DNA of 45,526 nucleotides from Syntrophaceae bacterium UBA5764 (lineage in GTDB: Bacteria; Desulfobacterota; Syntrophia; Syntrophales; Smithellaceae): positions 176 to 45,701 of the forward strand of contig DIEW01000033.1 in the NCBI GenBank assembly GCA_002418825.1, written 5' to 3'. The position numbers and the translations under genes are program-made. Below are positions 1 through 6,575 of the stretch, one piece after another. Positions within the stretch are counted from its first letter, which is position 1. Each line of letters begins with the position of its first letter. Below the pieces are notes generated by a model. That model was not told the origin of the DNA. It worked only from the letters and a program-made list of their open reading frames with translations, and made no database searches.

Positions 1-2
1 CC

Positions 3-89
3 GGCAAATGGGAAAAGTTCAGTCTGGAAATGTTGATTACGCTGATGACAAAAGCCGGTATGAATGTCAAACTGAAAAGAGCCGCGTAG
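3..89 (+). CDS. C-terminal end of a HigA/XRE-type antitoxin (partial)
   Basis: The window opens inside a reading frame that ends at a TAG at 87-89. The 28 visible residues contain KFSLEMLITLMTKAG followed by a short basic end. This resembles the C-terminus of XRE-family HigA-like antitoxins, in which a Leu/Met-rich helix follows the helix-turn-helix. The helix-turn-helix and any toxin partner lie off the left edge. The stop codon directly abuts another coding remnant in the same frame. The identification rests only on this short tail and is tentative. Confidence 0.45.
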   Translation, partial: GKWEKFSLEMLITLMTKAGMNVKLKRAA

Positions 90-158
90 GGCAAATTCGC
101 CTACCTCGACGCCGGCGGCCCCGGCGGCGCGATCTTTGAGCTGATGCAGAGGAGATAA
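90..158 (+). pseudogene. 3' remnant of a VOC (glyoxalase/epimerase-like) protein
   Basis: Directly after the antitoxin stop, and in the same frame, an open stretch reads GKFAYLDAGGPGGAIFELMQ and ends at TAA 156-158. This matches the last beta-strand of vicinal-oxygen-chelate proteins, where a Gly-Gly turn precedes a metal-ligand Glu in a xFEL motif. It has no start codon or ribosome-binding site. Its base composition is much richer in G+C than the DNA on either side. It looks like the stump of a gene cut by insertion or deletion at 89/90. Confidence 0.45.
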
Positions 159-283
159 AATATAACTCTATATTTTGTCGAAAATTTTGGAAGAGGTGAA
201 GAAAAAAGTAAGTTTAACGGTGAGAGATAAATAAAGCGAATATTTTTATGGGATTAGGAACAAAAAAGTGTTAAAGCTTTGAT

Positions 284-1708
284 ATGGCTCAAACAACAGA
301 ATTATTTTTAACAGAAAGACAAAAACTCTATGCGCATTTTGCAGATAGGTTGGAAACCGCAAACTATTTAAACCGCAAAGCTGTAAGCTTTCAAGGTAAT
401 AAAATAGAACCCGTATACCGTTGGTTTAAATACAAGGAAGGTTTTTCATCTAACCTAGTAAAATACTTTTTAAGCGAATATTCTAAAAAGCCGGGTAGGT
501 TGTTAGATCCCTTTGCCGGAACTGGAACGGCTCTTTTTGCAGGGCAGGAACTTGGATGGCAATCATACGGAATTGAAATTTTGCCCGTAGGTGTATTTGT
601 TATGAATACACGACAGGCGCTGAATGATGTAGATATAAAAGAATTGCAGGCTAATATAAAAAATATTTGGCCAATCATTGAAAAAATCAAAAAATTTAAA
701 CATCATATTAAACACATCGCTATTACAAAAGATGCTTTTCCTGAAGAAACTGAACTATTCTTAAATAAATACTTGGATTATTGTTCAAATATTGACAATA
801 AAAATGTTCAAACTATATTGCGCTTTGCTCCATTTGCTGTATTGGAAGATATGAGCTTTACACGAAAAGATGGACAATATTTACGTTGGGACTATCGTGC
901 AAAAAGAGAACTTGCAGGGAAACCCTTTAATAAAGGGGGAATAAAAAAATTTAAAGACGCTGTACAATGTAAAATTGACGAAATTATTTATGATCTTACA
1001 ACACACAAACCACCTTCATTATTTGAGAATATTGAAGAAACTGCGAAAGAAAAACATCCCATAACAATTCTGGAAGGTTCTTCTCTTGAGAAACTTCCGT
1101 TGATGGAAGATGGTTATTTTGATTTTATCATTACATCTCCGCCATATTGTAATCGGTACGATTATACAAGAACATATGCGCTAGAACTAGTTTACCTTGG
1201 TCTTGATAATGATCAAGTGCGCAATTTGCGTCAAGCGATGCTGTCTTGCACTGTTGAGAATAAAGAAAAAATAGACATCCTGGAAAATTTCTATACATCC
1301 ATAAGCAAAAGTAAAAATTTTCAAAACGTTCTTAAGATTTATAATAAATCGTCAGCAATGAGCGAAATTAATTCTACTCTTGATGCGCTAAATAAACTGA
1401 ACAAACTAAACAACAATAATATCCCAAGGATGATAAAAAATTATTTTCTTGAACTATGTTTCGTAATTTATGAAATGTCCAGAGTAATAAAAAAACAAGG
1501 CTATAGCGTAATGGTGAATGATAATGTTAGGTATGGTGGCGAAGAAATACCTGTTGATTTAATACTCTCGGAGTTTGCAGAAAACTTTGGATTTAGTGTT
1601 GAAAAGATTTTTGTATTGCCGCGGGGGAAAGGTAATAGTAGTCAACAAATGGGCAATTATGGCCGTACAGAAATCAGAAAGTGTGTGTATGTATGGCAAA
1701 AAAACTAG
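284..1708 (+). CDS. Type II DNA methyltransferase (N4-cytosine-type motifs)
   Basis: This protein of 474 aa transfers a methyl group from S-adenosylmethionine to DNA and protects sites from the endonuclease encoded next to it. Motif I (DPFAGTGT, residues 75-82) is the SAM-binding loop, and motif IV (TSPPY, residues 284-288) is the catalytic loop. The Ser-Pro-Pro-Tyr form is typical of amino-methyltransferases, especially N4-cytosine enzymes. The roughly 200 residues between them probably hold the target-recognition region, giving an alpha-like order. An in-frame stop at 272 fixes the ATG at 284, although no strong Shine-Dalgarno is visible. The gene is distinctly AT-rich, which suggests acquisition. 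Its end overlaps the endonuclease start by 16 nt, so translation is probably coupled. The restriction partner points to specificity CYCGRG, but that is inferred from the partner. Confidence 0.88.
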   Translation: MAQTTELFLTERQKLYAHFADRLETANYLNRKAVSFQGNKIEPVYRWFKYKEGFSSNLVKYFLSEYSKKPGRLLDPFAGTGTALFAGQELGWQSYGIEILPVGVFVMNTRQALNDVDIKELQANIKNIWPIIEKIKKFKHHIKHIAITKDAFPEETELFLNKYLDYCSNIDNKNVQTILRFAPFAVLEDMSFTRKDGQYLRWDYRAKRELAGKPFNKGGIKKFKDAVQCKIDEIIYDLTTHKPPSLFENIEETAKEKHPITILEGSSLEKLPLMEDGYFDFIITSPPYCNRYDYTRTYALELVYLGLDNDQVRNLRQAMLSCTVENKEKIDILENFYTSISKSKNFQNVLKIYNKSSAMSEINSTLDALNKLNKLNNNNIPRMIKNYFLELCFVIYEMSRVIKKQGYSVMVNDNVRYGGEEIPVDLILSEFAENFGFSVEKIFVLPRGKGNSSQQMGNYGRTEIRKCVYVWQKN

Positions 1709-2658
1709 AGCCTACTTTTATTAAAAAAGCTGACGATTTAGTTACAACTAGAGAAAAAACTAGAGCGGGCTTCATTGCGCTTGCTTTAGAGAAAAATTAT
1801 CTTGCTGTTCCTTATGTGGAAGAAGCCAAGGCTCTTAAGGCAATGGCAAGTAAAGTAAAAGAACCAAAAGAGCTTTTGCGTGTAGATGCTCTGAAAGTTG
1901 GTTTGTTAACAGCCTCTGGCCTTTCTGATAAGTCTTTAAATTACTTAACAGAAGATGATAAGATTATTGCAATAAGAGGGCTTATTGAAAAATTTCTTGA
2001 GCCAGCTGGTGATAATTTTGTTGATGAACTTATTTATCGTTACTTATTGACAAGAGGTGATACTTTAGGAGGAAAGGCTAGAAACTTGGCCGGGATGTTG
2101 GGGGAAAGAAAATTTTTACGATGTCTACTTTCCGTTTTAAATCTTTCCGGTTTAGATTACCAATGGAATGATTCTGATACAAAACAGTGGCTGTCAAAAC
2201 CATCAGATGATGTTGGTATTGAAAAACGGATCAAGGGAATATCTTGGTCAAAAGGTAACAAAAAGCGTCTTCTAATCATGAATATTACAATTCCAACTGT
2301 AAGTAAAAATGTTGATCTTTCAATCTTAGAAGGAACTATTGATGATTTGAAAAGAGGGAAAACATCAATAATACATGATAGTGGTAAGTACATTGCTCTT
2401 GGCGAATTGAAAGGCGGTCTTGATCCGGCAGGTGCGGATGAGCATTGGAAAACAGCAAATTCTGCATTAGAGCGCATAAGAAAAAGTTTTTCAAAACGAA
2501 AATTAAAACCTAAAACATTCTTTATAGGTGCTGCCATTGAAAATAGTATGGCTTCGGAAATATACAAGCAACTAAAAAATGGTACAATGAACAATGCCGC
2601 TAATCTGACGGATGATGATCAGCTGACAAACATTTGCGAATGGATATTGAGCCTTTAG
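1693..2658 (+). CDS. Type II restriction endonuclease, AvaI/BsoBI family
   Basis: This protein of 321 aa (from ATG 1693) is predicted to cut CYCGRG. The diagnostic block GELKGGLDPAGADEHWKTA (residues 237-255) is the active-site signature of AvaI and BsoBI. Glu238, Lys240 and His251 fall at a constant offset of two from BsoBI Glu240, Lys242 and His253. Asp208 is a plausible further metal ligand. A GTG at 1681 in frame would add four residues, but the ATG is preferred. The gene overlaps the methyltransferase by 16 nt, the usual arrangement that delays endonuclease expression until the host DNA is protected. It is AT-rich like its partner. A palindrome with 7-bp arms (2658-2672) starts at the last base of the stop codon. 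No controller (C) protein is visible. Confidence 0.92.
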   Translation: MAKKLEPTFIKKADDLVTTREKTRAGFIALALEKNYLAVPYVEEAKALKAMASKVKEPKELLRVDALKVGLLTASGLSDKSLNYLTEDDKIIAIRGLIEKFLEPAGDNFVDELIYRYLLTRGDTLGGKARNLAGMLGERKFLRCLLSVLNLSGLDYQWNDSDTKQWLSKPSDDVGIEKRIKGISWSKGNKKRLLIMNITIPTVSKNVDLSILEGTIDDLKRGKTSIIHDSGKYIALGELKGGLDPAGADEHWKTANSALERIRKSFSKRKLKPKTFFIGAAIENSMASEIYKQLKNGTMNNAANLTDDDQLTNICEWILSL

Positions 2659-2830
2659 ACCAAAATTTGGTCAAAGTTATCTGCTAAAAATAAAAAAAAT
2701 AACAAATAAAGCAAATAAAAATGAATGATCCGTTTCTATTTTTCCAGACTAGTCACACCATAATTAAAACCATTAAATAATACTTGACTGCAAAAAGTGG
2801 GCAAATGATAATCACGCCAAAGGAGTGTTA

Positions 2831-3727
2831 ATGAACGAAAACATCATTTTTCAGGATAAGCCCGAACTGGCAAATCCATATCTATTAATCGGCTTAAACG
2901 GTTGGTTGAACGCGGGCGAGGTGGCCACAGGTTGCATTGACTTTCTGCGCCGCAAGCTTAACGCCCAAAAGTTTGCCCATATCGATTCGCGGGATTTCCA
3001 TATCTGGCAGGTTCCGGGCTTTGATTTATCGCAGACGCTGAGACCCAACGCGGTTATCGAAGAAGGCGTGGTAAAATCCCTTACCGGGCCCGCCAGTGAA
3101 TTCTTTTACTGGAAGAGCGGCGCCGCAAATGACCTGATTCTTTTTACGGGCTTTGAGCCGAATCTGAGATGGCCGGAATACGCTTCGGCAATCCTGAGCG
3201 TTGCCAAGCAGTATCGGGTACCCAGGATATATTCTCTGGGCGGCGTTTTTGATCAGGTTCCCCATACGCGGGAAACGAGGGTCTTTGCCGTGCTGAGCAG
3301 TCCGGAGTTGAAGGGCGAATTCAAATCGTTTCCGTTTCTGAATTACGCGGGGCCGTGCAGTTTTTCCACCATGCTTTTGAATCAGGCGGCGAGCGTTGGC
3401 ATTGAGGCGGCCGGCATCACGGCCAGAGTGCCGCTGTATATTCAGCTTTTCAACGCGAAGGCGTGTTACGATCTTCTGAAAAAGATTTTCGCCCTAACGC
3501 CTCTGAAAATCGATTTGAGCGATCTGAAAAAATCCGGGGACAACCTGGTAGAAACGATGGACAAGTCTTTCAGCCAGAATGAAACCGCGCTGAAACAACT
3601 GCGGAAACTGGAAGAAGTGTTCGATGCCGCTGTGCTTCAGGAATACGGCCAGGACCCCGGCCTGAACATCGACGAGCTGATGCAGGAAATGCTGAGTATG
3701 AAAATGGACGGCAAAAAACTGCACTGA
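2831..3727 (+). CDS. PAC2-family protein (proteasome-assembly-chaperone fold)
   Basis: This protein of 298 aa shows the N-terminal PAC2 pattern: LLIGLNGWLNAGEVA, then an alternating alpha/beta domain with a YSLGG strand (near residue 140). The C-terminal third is helical and charged. PAC2-family proteins occur in archaea and scattered bacteria, where their role is mostly unknown; the eukaryotic relative helps assemble the proteasome. The ATG at 2831 is chosen over GTG 2825 because AAGGAG lies at 2819-2824. Base composition returns to that of the main chromosome here, in contrast to the AT-rich restriction pair upstream. The gene stands alone between the restriction system and the nucleotidyltransferase module. 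The family assignment is good; the cellular role is unknown. Confidence 0.75.
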   Translation: MNENIIFQDKPELANPYLLIGLNGWLNAGEVATGCIDFLRRKLNAQKFAHIDSRDFHIWQVPGFDLSQTLRPNAVIEEGVVKSLTGPASEFFYWKSGAANDLILFTGFEPNLRWPEYASAILSVAKQYRVPRIYSLGGVFDQVPHTRETRVFAVLSSPELKGEFKSFPFLNYAGPCSFSTMLLNQAASVGIEAAGITARVPLYIQLFNAKACYDLLKKIFALTPLKIDLSDLKKSGDNLVETMDKSFSQNETALKQLRKLEEVFDAAVLQEYGQDPGLNIDELMQEMLSMKMDGKKLH

Positions 3728-3844
3728 TAAATATTTGGAATAATTGCTTTTTTCTTGTCTAATTGAGGCTAATTAGAACCACCTCTTTTGTTAAACAAAC
3801 ACTTAATCAGCAGCAGTCATAGGACATAGGGCTTAAAATAGTCT

Positions 3845-3873
3845 TTGACAAATTTCCACTACATTGGTATATA
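3845..3873 (+). promoter_or_regulatory. Sigma-70-type promoter of the two-gene NTase module
   Basis: TTGACA at 3845-3850 and TATATA at 3868-3873 are separated by exactly 17 nt. The expected start of transcription is about position 3880, which is the A of the first gene's ATG, so the transcript may be leaderless. One arm of the inverted repeat (3853-3862) lies between the two boxes, where a bound protein would block polymerase. Confidence 0.6.
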
Positions 3874-3895
3874 TTTGATATGAAAGTAGCGGAAA
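3853..3895. repeat. Left inverted-repeat unit of the NTase module
   Basis: TTTCCACTAC (3853-3862) and GTAGCGGAAA (3886-3895) form 10-bp arms with one mismatch, around a 23-nt spacer (3863-3885). The start codon of the first gene lies in the spacer. The same architecture with the same spacer length recurs at the end of the second gene (4872-4918). It may be an operator or an element end. Confidence 0.6.
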
Positions 3896-4233
3896 AAGAT
3901 AATGTTGTCCACGGGATGCTGGAAGAAGAATACAGGCGGAGTCAGGACATTGTTAAGGCGCTTCAATCCAAGCTGAAAAACTATCCCCGGGGCGCCCTGA
4001 ATATCCGGAGCAAAAAGGTTAAAGGCAAAGAATACGTTTACCATTATCTTGTCCGGCGAGAGGGGAAAAAGGTTCTCAACCTTCACGTTTCACAACAGAA
4101 TCTGCCAAAAATTAAAAAACAAATCGAAGAACGCGAAAAATGCCGCAAGGAGATTTTGGCCTACAAAAAGCGTATCGCCTATTTATCAAAGCTTTTAAAA
4201 AAGCCAAAAAGGGAAAGTGGGCATGGAAAATAA
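3880..4233 (+). CDS. Small basic coiled-coil protein upstream of nucleotidyltransferase (possible antitoxin)
   Basis: This protein of 117 aa has an N-terminal helix (residues 1-35) and a short beta-rich middle with YPRGALNIRSKKVKGKEYVY and a following strand. A Lys/Glu-rich helix at the C-terminus is probably coiled coil. The pattern of a Pro-Lys/Arg-Gly turn, a KGK-x-Y-x-Y strand and a charged helix is one I associate with small proteins encoded next to stand-alone nucleotidyltransferases, but I cannot name the family. The ATG at 3880 coincides with the predicted transcription start, and no Shine-Dalgarno precedes it. The gene overlaps the next reading frame by 11 nt counted from ATG 4223, so the two are probably made in fixed ratio. 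An antitoxin or DNA-binding autoregulator role is inference from the operon layout. Confidence 0.6.
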   Translation: MKVAEKDNVVHGMLEEEYRRSQDIVKALQSKLKNYPRGALNIRSKKVKGKEYVYHYLVRREGKKVLNLHVSQQNLPKIKKQIEEREKCRKEILAYKKRIAYLSKLLKKPKRESGHGK

Positions 4234-4903
4234 ACTGCCGGATAACCTTTTTCCTGATCAAATAAAAAATCTTCTCTGTGCTATAAGCAAGGTTGGATTT
4301 TTTGAACGGTCAATTGTGGTTGGCAGTTGGGTTATGTTGATTTATCAGGAAATCTACAGCGCCCGATATGTTTTGCGAACGCAGGACGTTGATTTTGGTG
4401 TCCATATAGCCCAACCAGCAAGCAAGCTAAAGGCTGACTTGCAAAAGATTATTACCGGTCTGGGATTTACGGATTACTTTGACTCTGAAGGTGTAAAGAA
4501 ATTTACCGGTGGTGGTTATGAAATAGAATTCATCGGACAGCGTTCCGGCGGCAGAAGTAAAGGCGCTTTGTCTGTGCCTGAATGGAATGTTACCGCTATA
4601 CCTCTTCCTTTCATCAGTATTCTTACTGATTTTTCAGAGGTAGCCAAGCTGTGCGGTTTTACAATCCGTTATCCTCTTCCTGAGGCTTTTTTTCTCCATA
4701 AGCTGATTGTTGCTCAGAGACGTTTGTCTGATGCTAAACGTGATAGGGATCTTGAGCAATGTGCCGCCATAATACCTGTGCTCAAGGATGAACGAATACG
4801 GCAGATAGTGAAGCGGCAGCGTTTTAGCAGAGAATCTAAGCGTCGTATAAGCGCATCATGTGAAGTCATTGATTTTCCGCTACAGCGTATTGGATTGACA
4901 TAG
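4223..4903 (+). CDS. Nucleotidyltransferase-fold protein (AbiEii/MNT-like, possible toxin)
   Basis: This protein of 226 aa carries the polymerase-beta-type nucleotidyltransferase signature: Gly-Ser-Trp at residues 34-36, then RTQDVDFG with Asp55 and Asp57. These would be the two metal-binding carboxylates. A central beta region and a helical C-terminus with a basic tail follow, consistent with minimal nucleotidyltransferases of the AbiEii/MenT/MNT type. Such toxins transfer nucleotides to tRNA or to a partner protein. GTG 4217 is an alternative start; ATG 4223 is preferred. The gene overlaps its upstream partner, and its stop codon (4901-4903) lies inside the spacer of the right inverted-repeat unit. 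It is not closely similar to the second nucleotidyltransferase at 5622, so this is not a tandem duplication. Confidence 0.72.
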   Translation: MENKLPDNLFPDQIKNLLCAISKVGFFERSIVVGSWVMLIYQEIYSARYVLRTQDVDFGVHIAQPASKLKADLQKIITGLGFTDYFDSEGVKKFTGGGYEIEFIGQRSGGRSKGALSVPEWNVTAIPLPFISILTDFSEVAKLCGFTIRYPLPEAFFLHKLIVAQRRLSDAKRDRDLEQCAAIIPVLKDERIRQIVKRQRFSRESKRRISASCEVIDFPLQRIGLT

Positions 4904-4918
4904 TATGTAGCGGAAAAT
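4872..4918. repeat. Right inverted-repeat unit of the NTase module
   Basis: ATTTTCCGCTAC (4872-4883) and GTAGCGGAAAAT (4907-4918) are perfect 12-bp arms around a 23-nt spacer (4884-4906) that contains the stop codon of the nucleotidyltransferase. Arms and spacer length match the left unit at 3853-3895. The lack of a following T-run argues against a simple terminator. Confidence 0.65.
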
Positions 4919-4923
4919 ATTCT
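4895..4923 (+). promoter_or_regulatory. Candidate promoter overlapping the right repeat unit
   Basis: TTGACA at 4895-4900 and TATTCT at 4918-4923 are spaced by 17 nt, with the right repeat arm GTAGCGGAAAA in between. This copies the layout of the promoter at 3845. It could drive the AbiE-like pair starting at 5038, under control of the same binding protein. Confidence 0.45.
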
Positions 4924-5011
4924 TGGCCTTATAATTTGAATACAAACTTTTCTATTGAATAAGTACTGGACGATATAAATTATTCCGCTTGCAAAATATT
5001 ACTAAGTATAT

Positions 5012-5026
5012 ATTATTATCAATAAT
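5012..5026. promoter_or_regulatory. AT-rich inverted repeat before the AbiEi-like gene
   Basis: ATTATT (5012-5017) and AATAAT (5021-5026) flank three bases, ending 11 bases before the start codon at 5038. AbiEi proteins are known to bind inverted repeats in their own promoter, so this is a candidate site. The sequence is simple and the match could be chance. Confidence 0.3.
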
Positions 5027-5037
5027 GGTAATTATAT

Positions 5038-5634
5038 ATGCTCAGTAAAAATATTGAAAAATTGCAGGAATTAAGCAAAAACGCCTACTTTACGCTTGAT
5101 GATGTGGCGCAAACCTTTGGTCTTCAGCAGGATTCGGCCCGCGTTTTTTGCAGCCGCTATGTTAAAAAGGGCTTACTGGTTCGGCTGAAAAACAATCTTT
5201 ACACCACCTCCTGGAAGTGGGAAAACCTTACGCGTGATGATTTCTTCATCATTGCCAATATTATGCAGGTGCCTTCCTACATTTCGCTCATGAGCGCGCT
5301 GGCGTATTACGAAGTGACCACGCAGGCGCAGCAGTCTTATCAAGAAAGCATAGGCCAGAAGCGCAGCATTGTGTATAATGTCCGTCAGGCTGTTTTCAGT
5401 TACGTGAAAATGCAGCGGCCATATTACAACGGCTTTGTCAAAACTGACGGTTTTTTTATCGCCACAAAAGAAAAGGCGTTTCTGGATGCGGCCTACCTGT
5501 ATTCATTCGGAAAATACCGGTTTGACGCAGACTCGCTGGATTTGAAAAAGCTTGATTTCAATAAACTCAAAAAAATGATAAAAAACTATCCTCAAAAAAC
5601 AAAGGACACGGTGAAAAGACTGTGCAGGATTTAA
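5038..5634 (+). CDS. abiEi: AbiEi-like antitoxin / transcriptional regulator
   Basis: This protein of 198 aa has an N-terminal winged helix (about residues 15-55: FTLDDVAQTFGL, then a recognition helix and the wing LVRLKNNLYTT). An alpha/beta C-terminal domain with ATKEKAFLDAAYLYSF follows, a block typical of AbiEi-type antitoxins. In type IV abortive-infection systems AbiEi represses its operon and counteracts the AbiEii nucleotidyltransferase without forming a stable complex. Its last codons overlap the next gene by 13 nt, which supports coupled translation. An inverted repeat lies just upstream. The family call is firm at the superfamily level. Phage defence is inferred from the family and the island context. 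Confidence 0.8.
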   Translation: MLSKNIEKLQELSKNAYFTLDDVAQTFGLQQDSARVFCSRYVKKGLLVRLKNNLYTTSWKWENLTRDDFFIIANIMQVPSYISLMSALAYYEVTTQAQQSYQESIGQKRSIVYNVRQAVFSYVKMQRPYYNGFVKTDGFFIATKEKAFLDAAYLYSFGKYRFDADSLDLKKLDFNKLKKMIKNYPQKTKDTVKRLCRI

Positions 5635-6287
5635 TTAAACATGAGCAATTTGAGTTGGAAGTGCTGGAAAGGCTGCAAAGCGGGCGGTTTCTTTCCGACC
5701 TGATTTTCGGCGGCGGCACGATGCTGCGTTTGTGCCACGGGCTGGCGCGTTATTCGGTGGTTTTGGATTTCTGGGTGACAAAGGATATAGACTGGAAGAA
5801 ATTTTACGGCAGGATGGAAAAATACCTGCTCCAATATTACAAACTGGCTGATTCCGCCAATAATCGGTTTACCATACTGCTTGAGTTGAAGGCTCCGCAG
5901 TATCCCAGAGCGTTGAAAATCGAGATACGCAAGGAAGCAAAAAAAATTAAGACCGAATCCTCCATAGCGTTCAGCCCCAATTCGACGGTGCAGGTTATGA
6001 TGAAGACGGTCGCGCTTAACGAGATGATGAAATCAAAGATTGCAGCATTTTTGAGCAGGCATGAAATCCGTGACGCTTATGACATCGAATTTCTTTTAAA
6101 AAAAGGCATCCCTCTATACGGCGAAAAAGACGTTATGAAGAAATTGCAGGCGGGTCTGGAAAAGCTCGGCAGGAAAGACTTTTCCGTCAAGCTGGGCGCT
6201 TTGCTTGACGCGACGGAGAGAAAATATTATCTGGAAAACGGATTTAAAATTCTCCGCGCGCGTTTGGGCGAAAAACTTAATGAATAA
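5622..6287 (+). CDS. abiEii: AbiEii-like nucleotidyltransferase toxin with altered catalytic motif
   Basis: This protein of 221 aa starts at GTG 5622, inside the end of the AbiEi-like gene. It shows the AbiEii GGGT-x-L motif (residues 30-35) and the downstream block SRHEIRDAYDIEFLL, which normally carries the conserved Lys/Arg-Asp-x-Tyr-Asp residues. The metal-binding motif, usually Ser-x-Asp-(Leu/Ile)-Asp-Phe, reads SVVLDF (residues 45-50). The first Asp is therefore Val47, while Asp49 is kept. Known AbiEii toxins need both carboxylates, so this copy may be inactive or altered. The frame is intact and codon use is normal, so the gene is not obviously decaying. It ends before a gene-poor 290-base stretch. 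Confidence 0.8.
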   Translation: MQDLIKHEQFELEVLERLQSGRFLSDLIFGGGTMLRLCHGLARYSVVLDFWVTKDIDWKKFYGRMEKYLLQYYKLADSANNRFTILLELKAPQYPRALKIEIRKEAKKIKTESSIAFSPNSTVQVMMKTVALNEMMKSKIAAFLSRHEIRDAYDIEFLLKKGIPLYGEKDVMKKLQAGLEKLGRKDFSVKLGALLDATERKYYLENGFKILRARLGEKLNE

Positions 6288-6575
6288 TAAAAAATCGCCG
6301 GGCAAAAGGATATAACGCTTAATTATCATAGATAATCGAATAAAAGCGTTTAGCCGCGGTGAAAGTTATACGTAACAATGTAATGAGAAGGGTAAATATT
6401 TTGCTTCAGTCATTGCCACGGAGCGCTGAGCGCTTCGCGATAATATTAATTTTTGAGTCGGCAACTTCATTTTTCCTTGCAATATATTTTATAATCAGTA
6501 TTTTACTCAGTTCTAACTGGAAACTGAAAAATTATATCTTAAAACCTGCCCCAGTTTTTAAAAAAGGATGAAGCA

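Noticed and set aside
2658..2672. Palindrome with 7-bp arms after the restriction gene as a terminator
   Set aside because: One-base centre cannot form a hairpin loop and there is no T-run; it may be a binding site or chance.
3758..3777. TCTAATT/AATTAGA inverted repeat after the PAC2 gene as a terminator
   Set aside because: Short AT-only stem with T-run on the wrong side.
6359..6571. 70-codon frame with a hydrophobic middle before the transglutaminase-like gene
   Set aside because: GTG start without ribosome site, no family match, composition like non-coding DNA; taken as chance.
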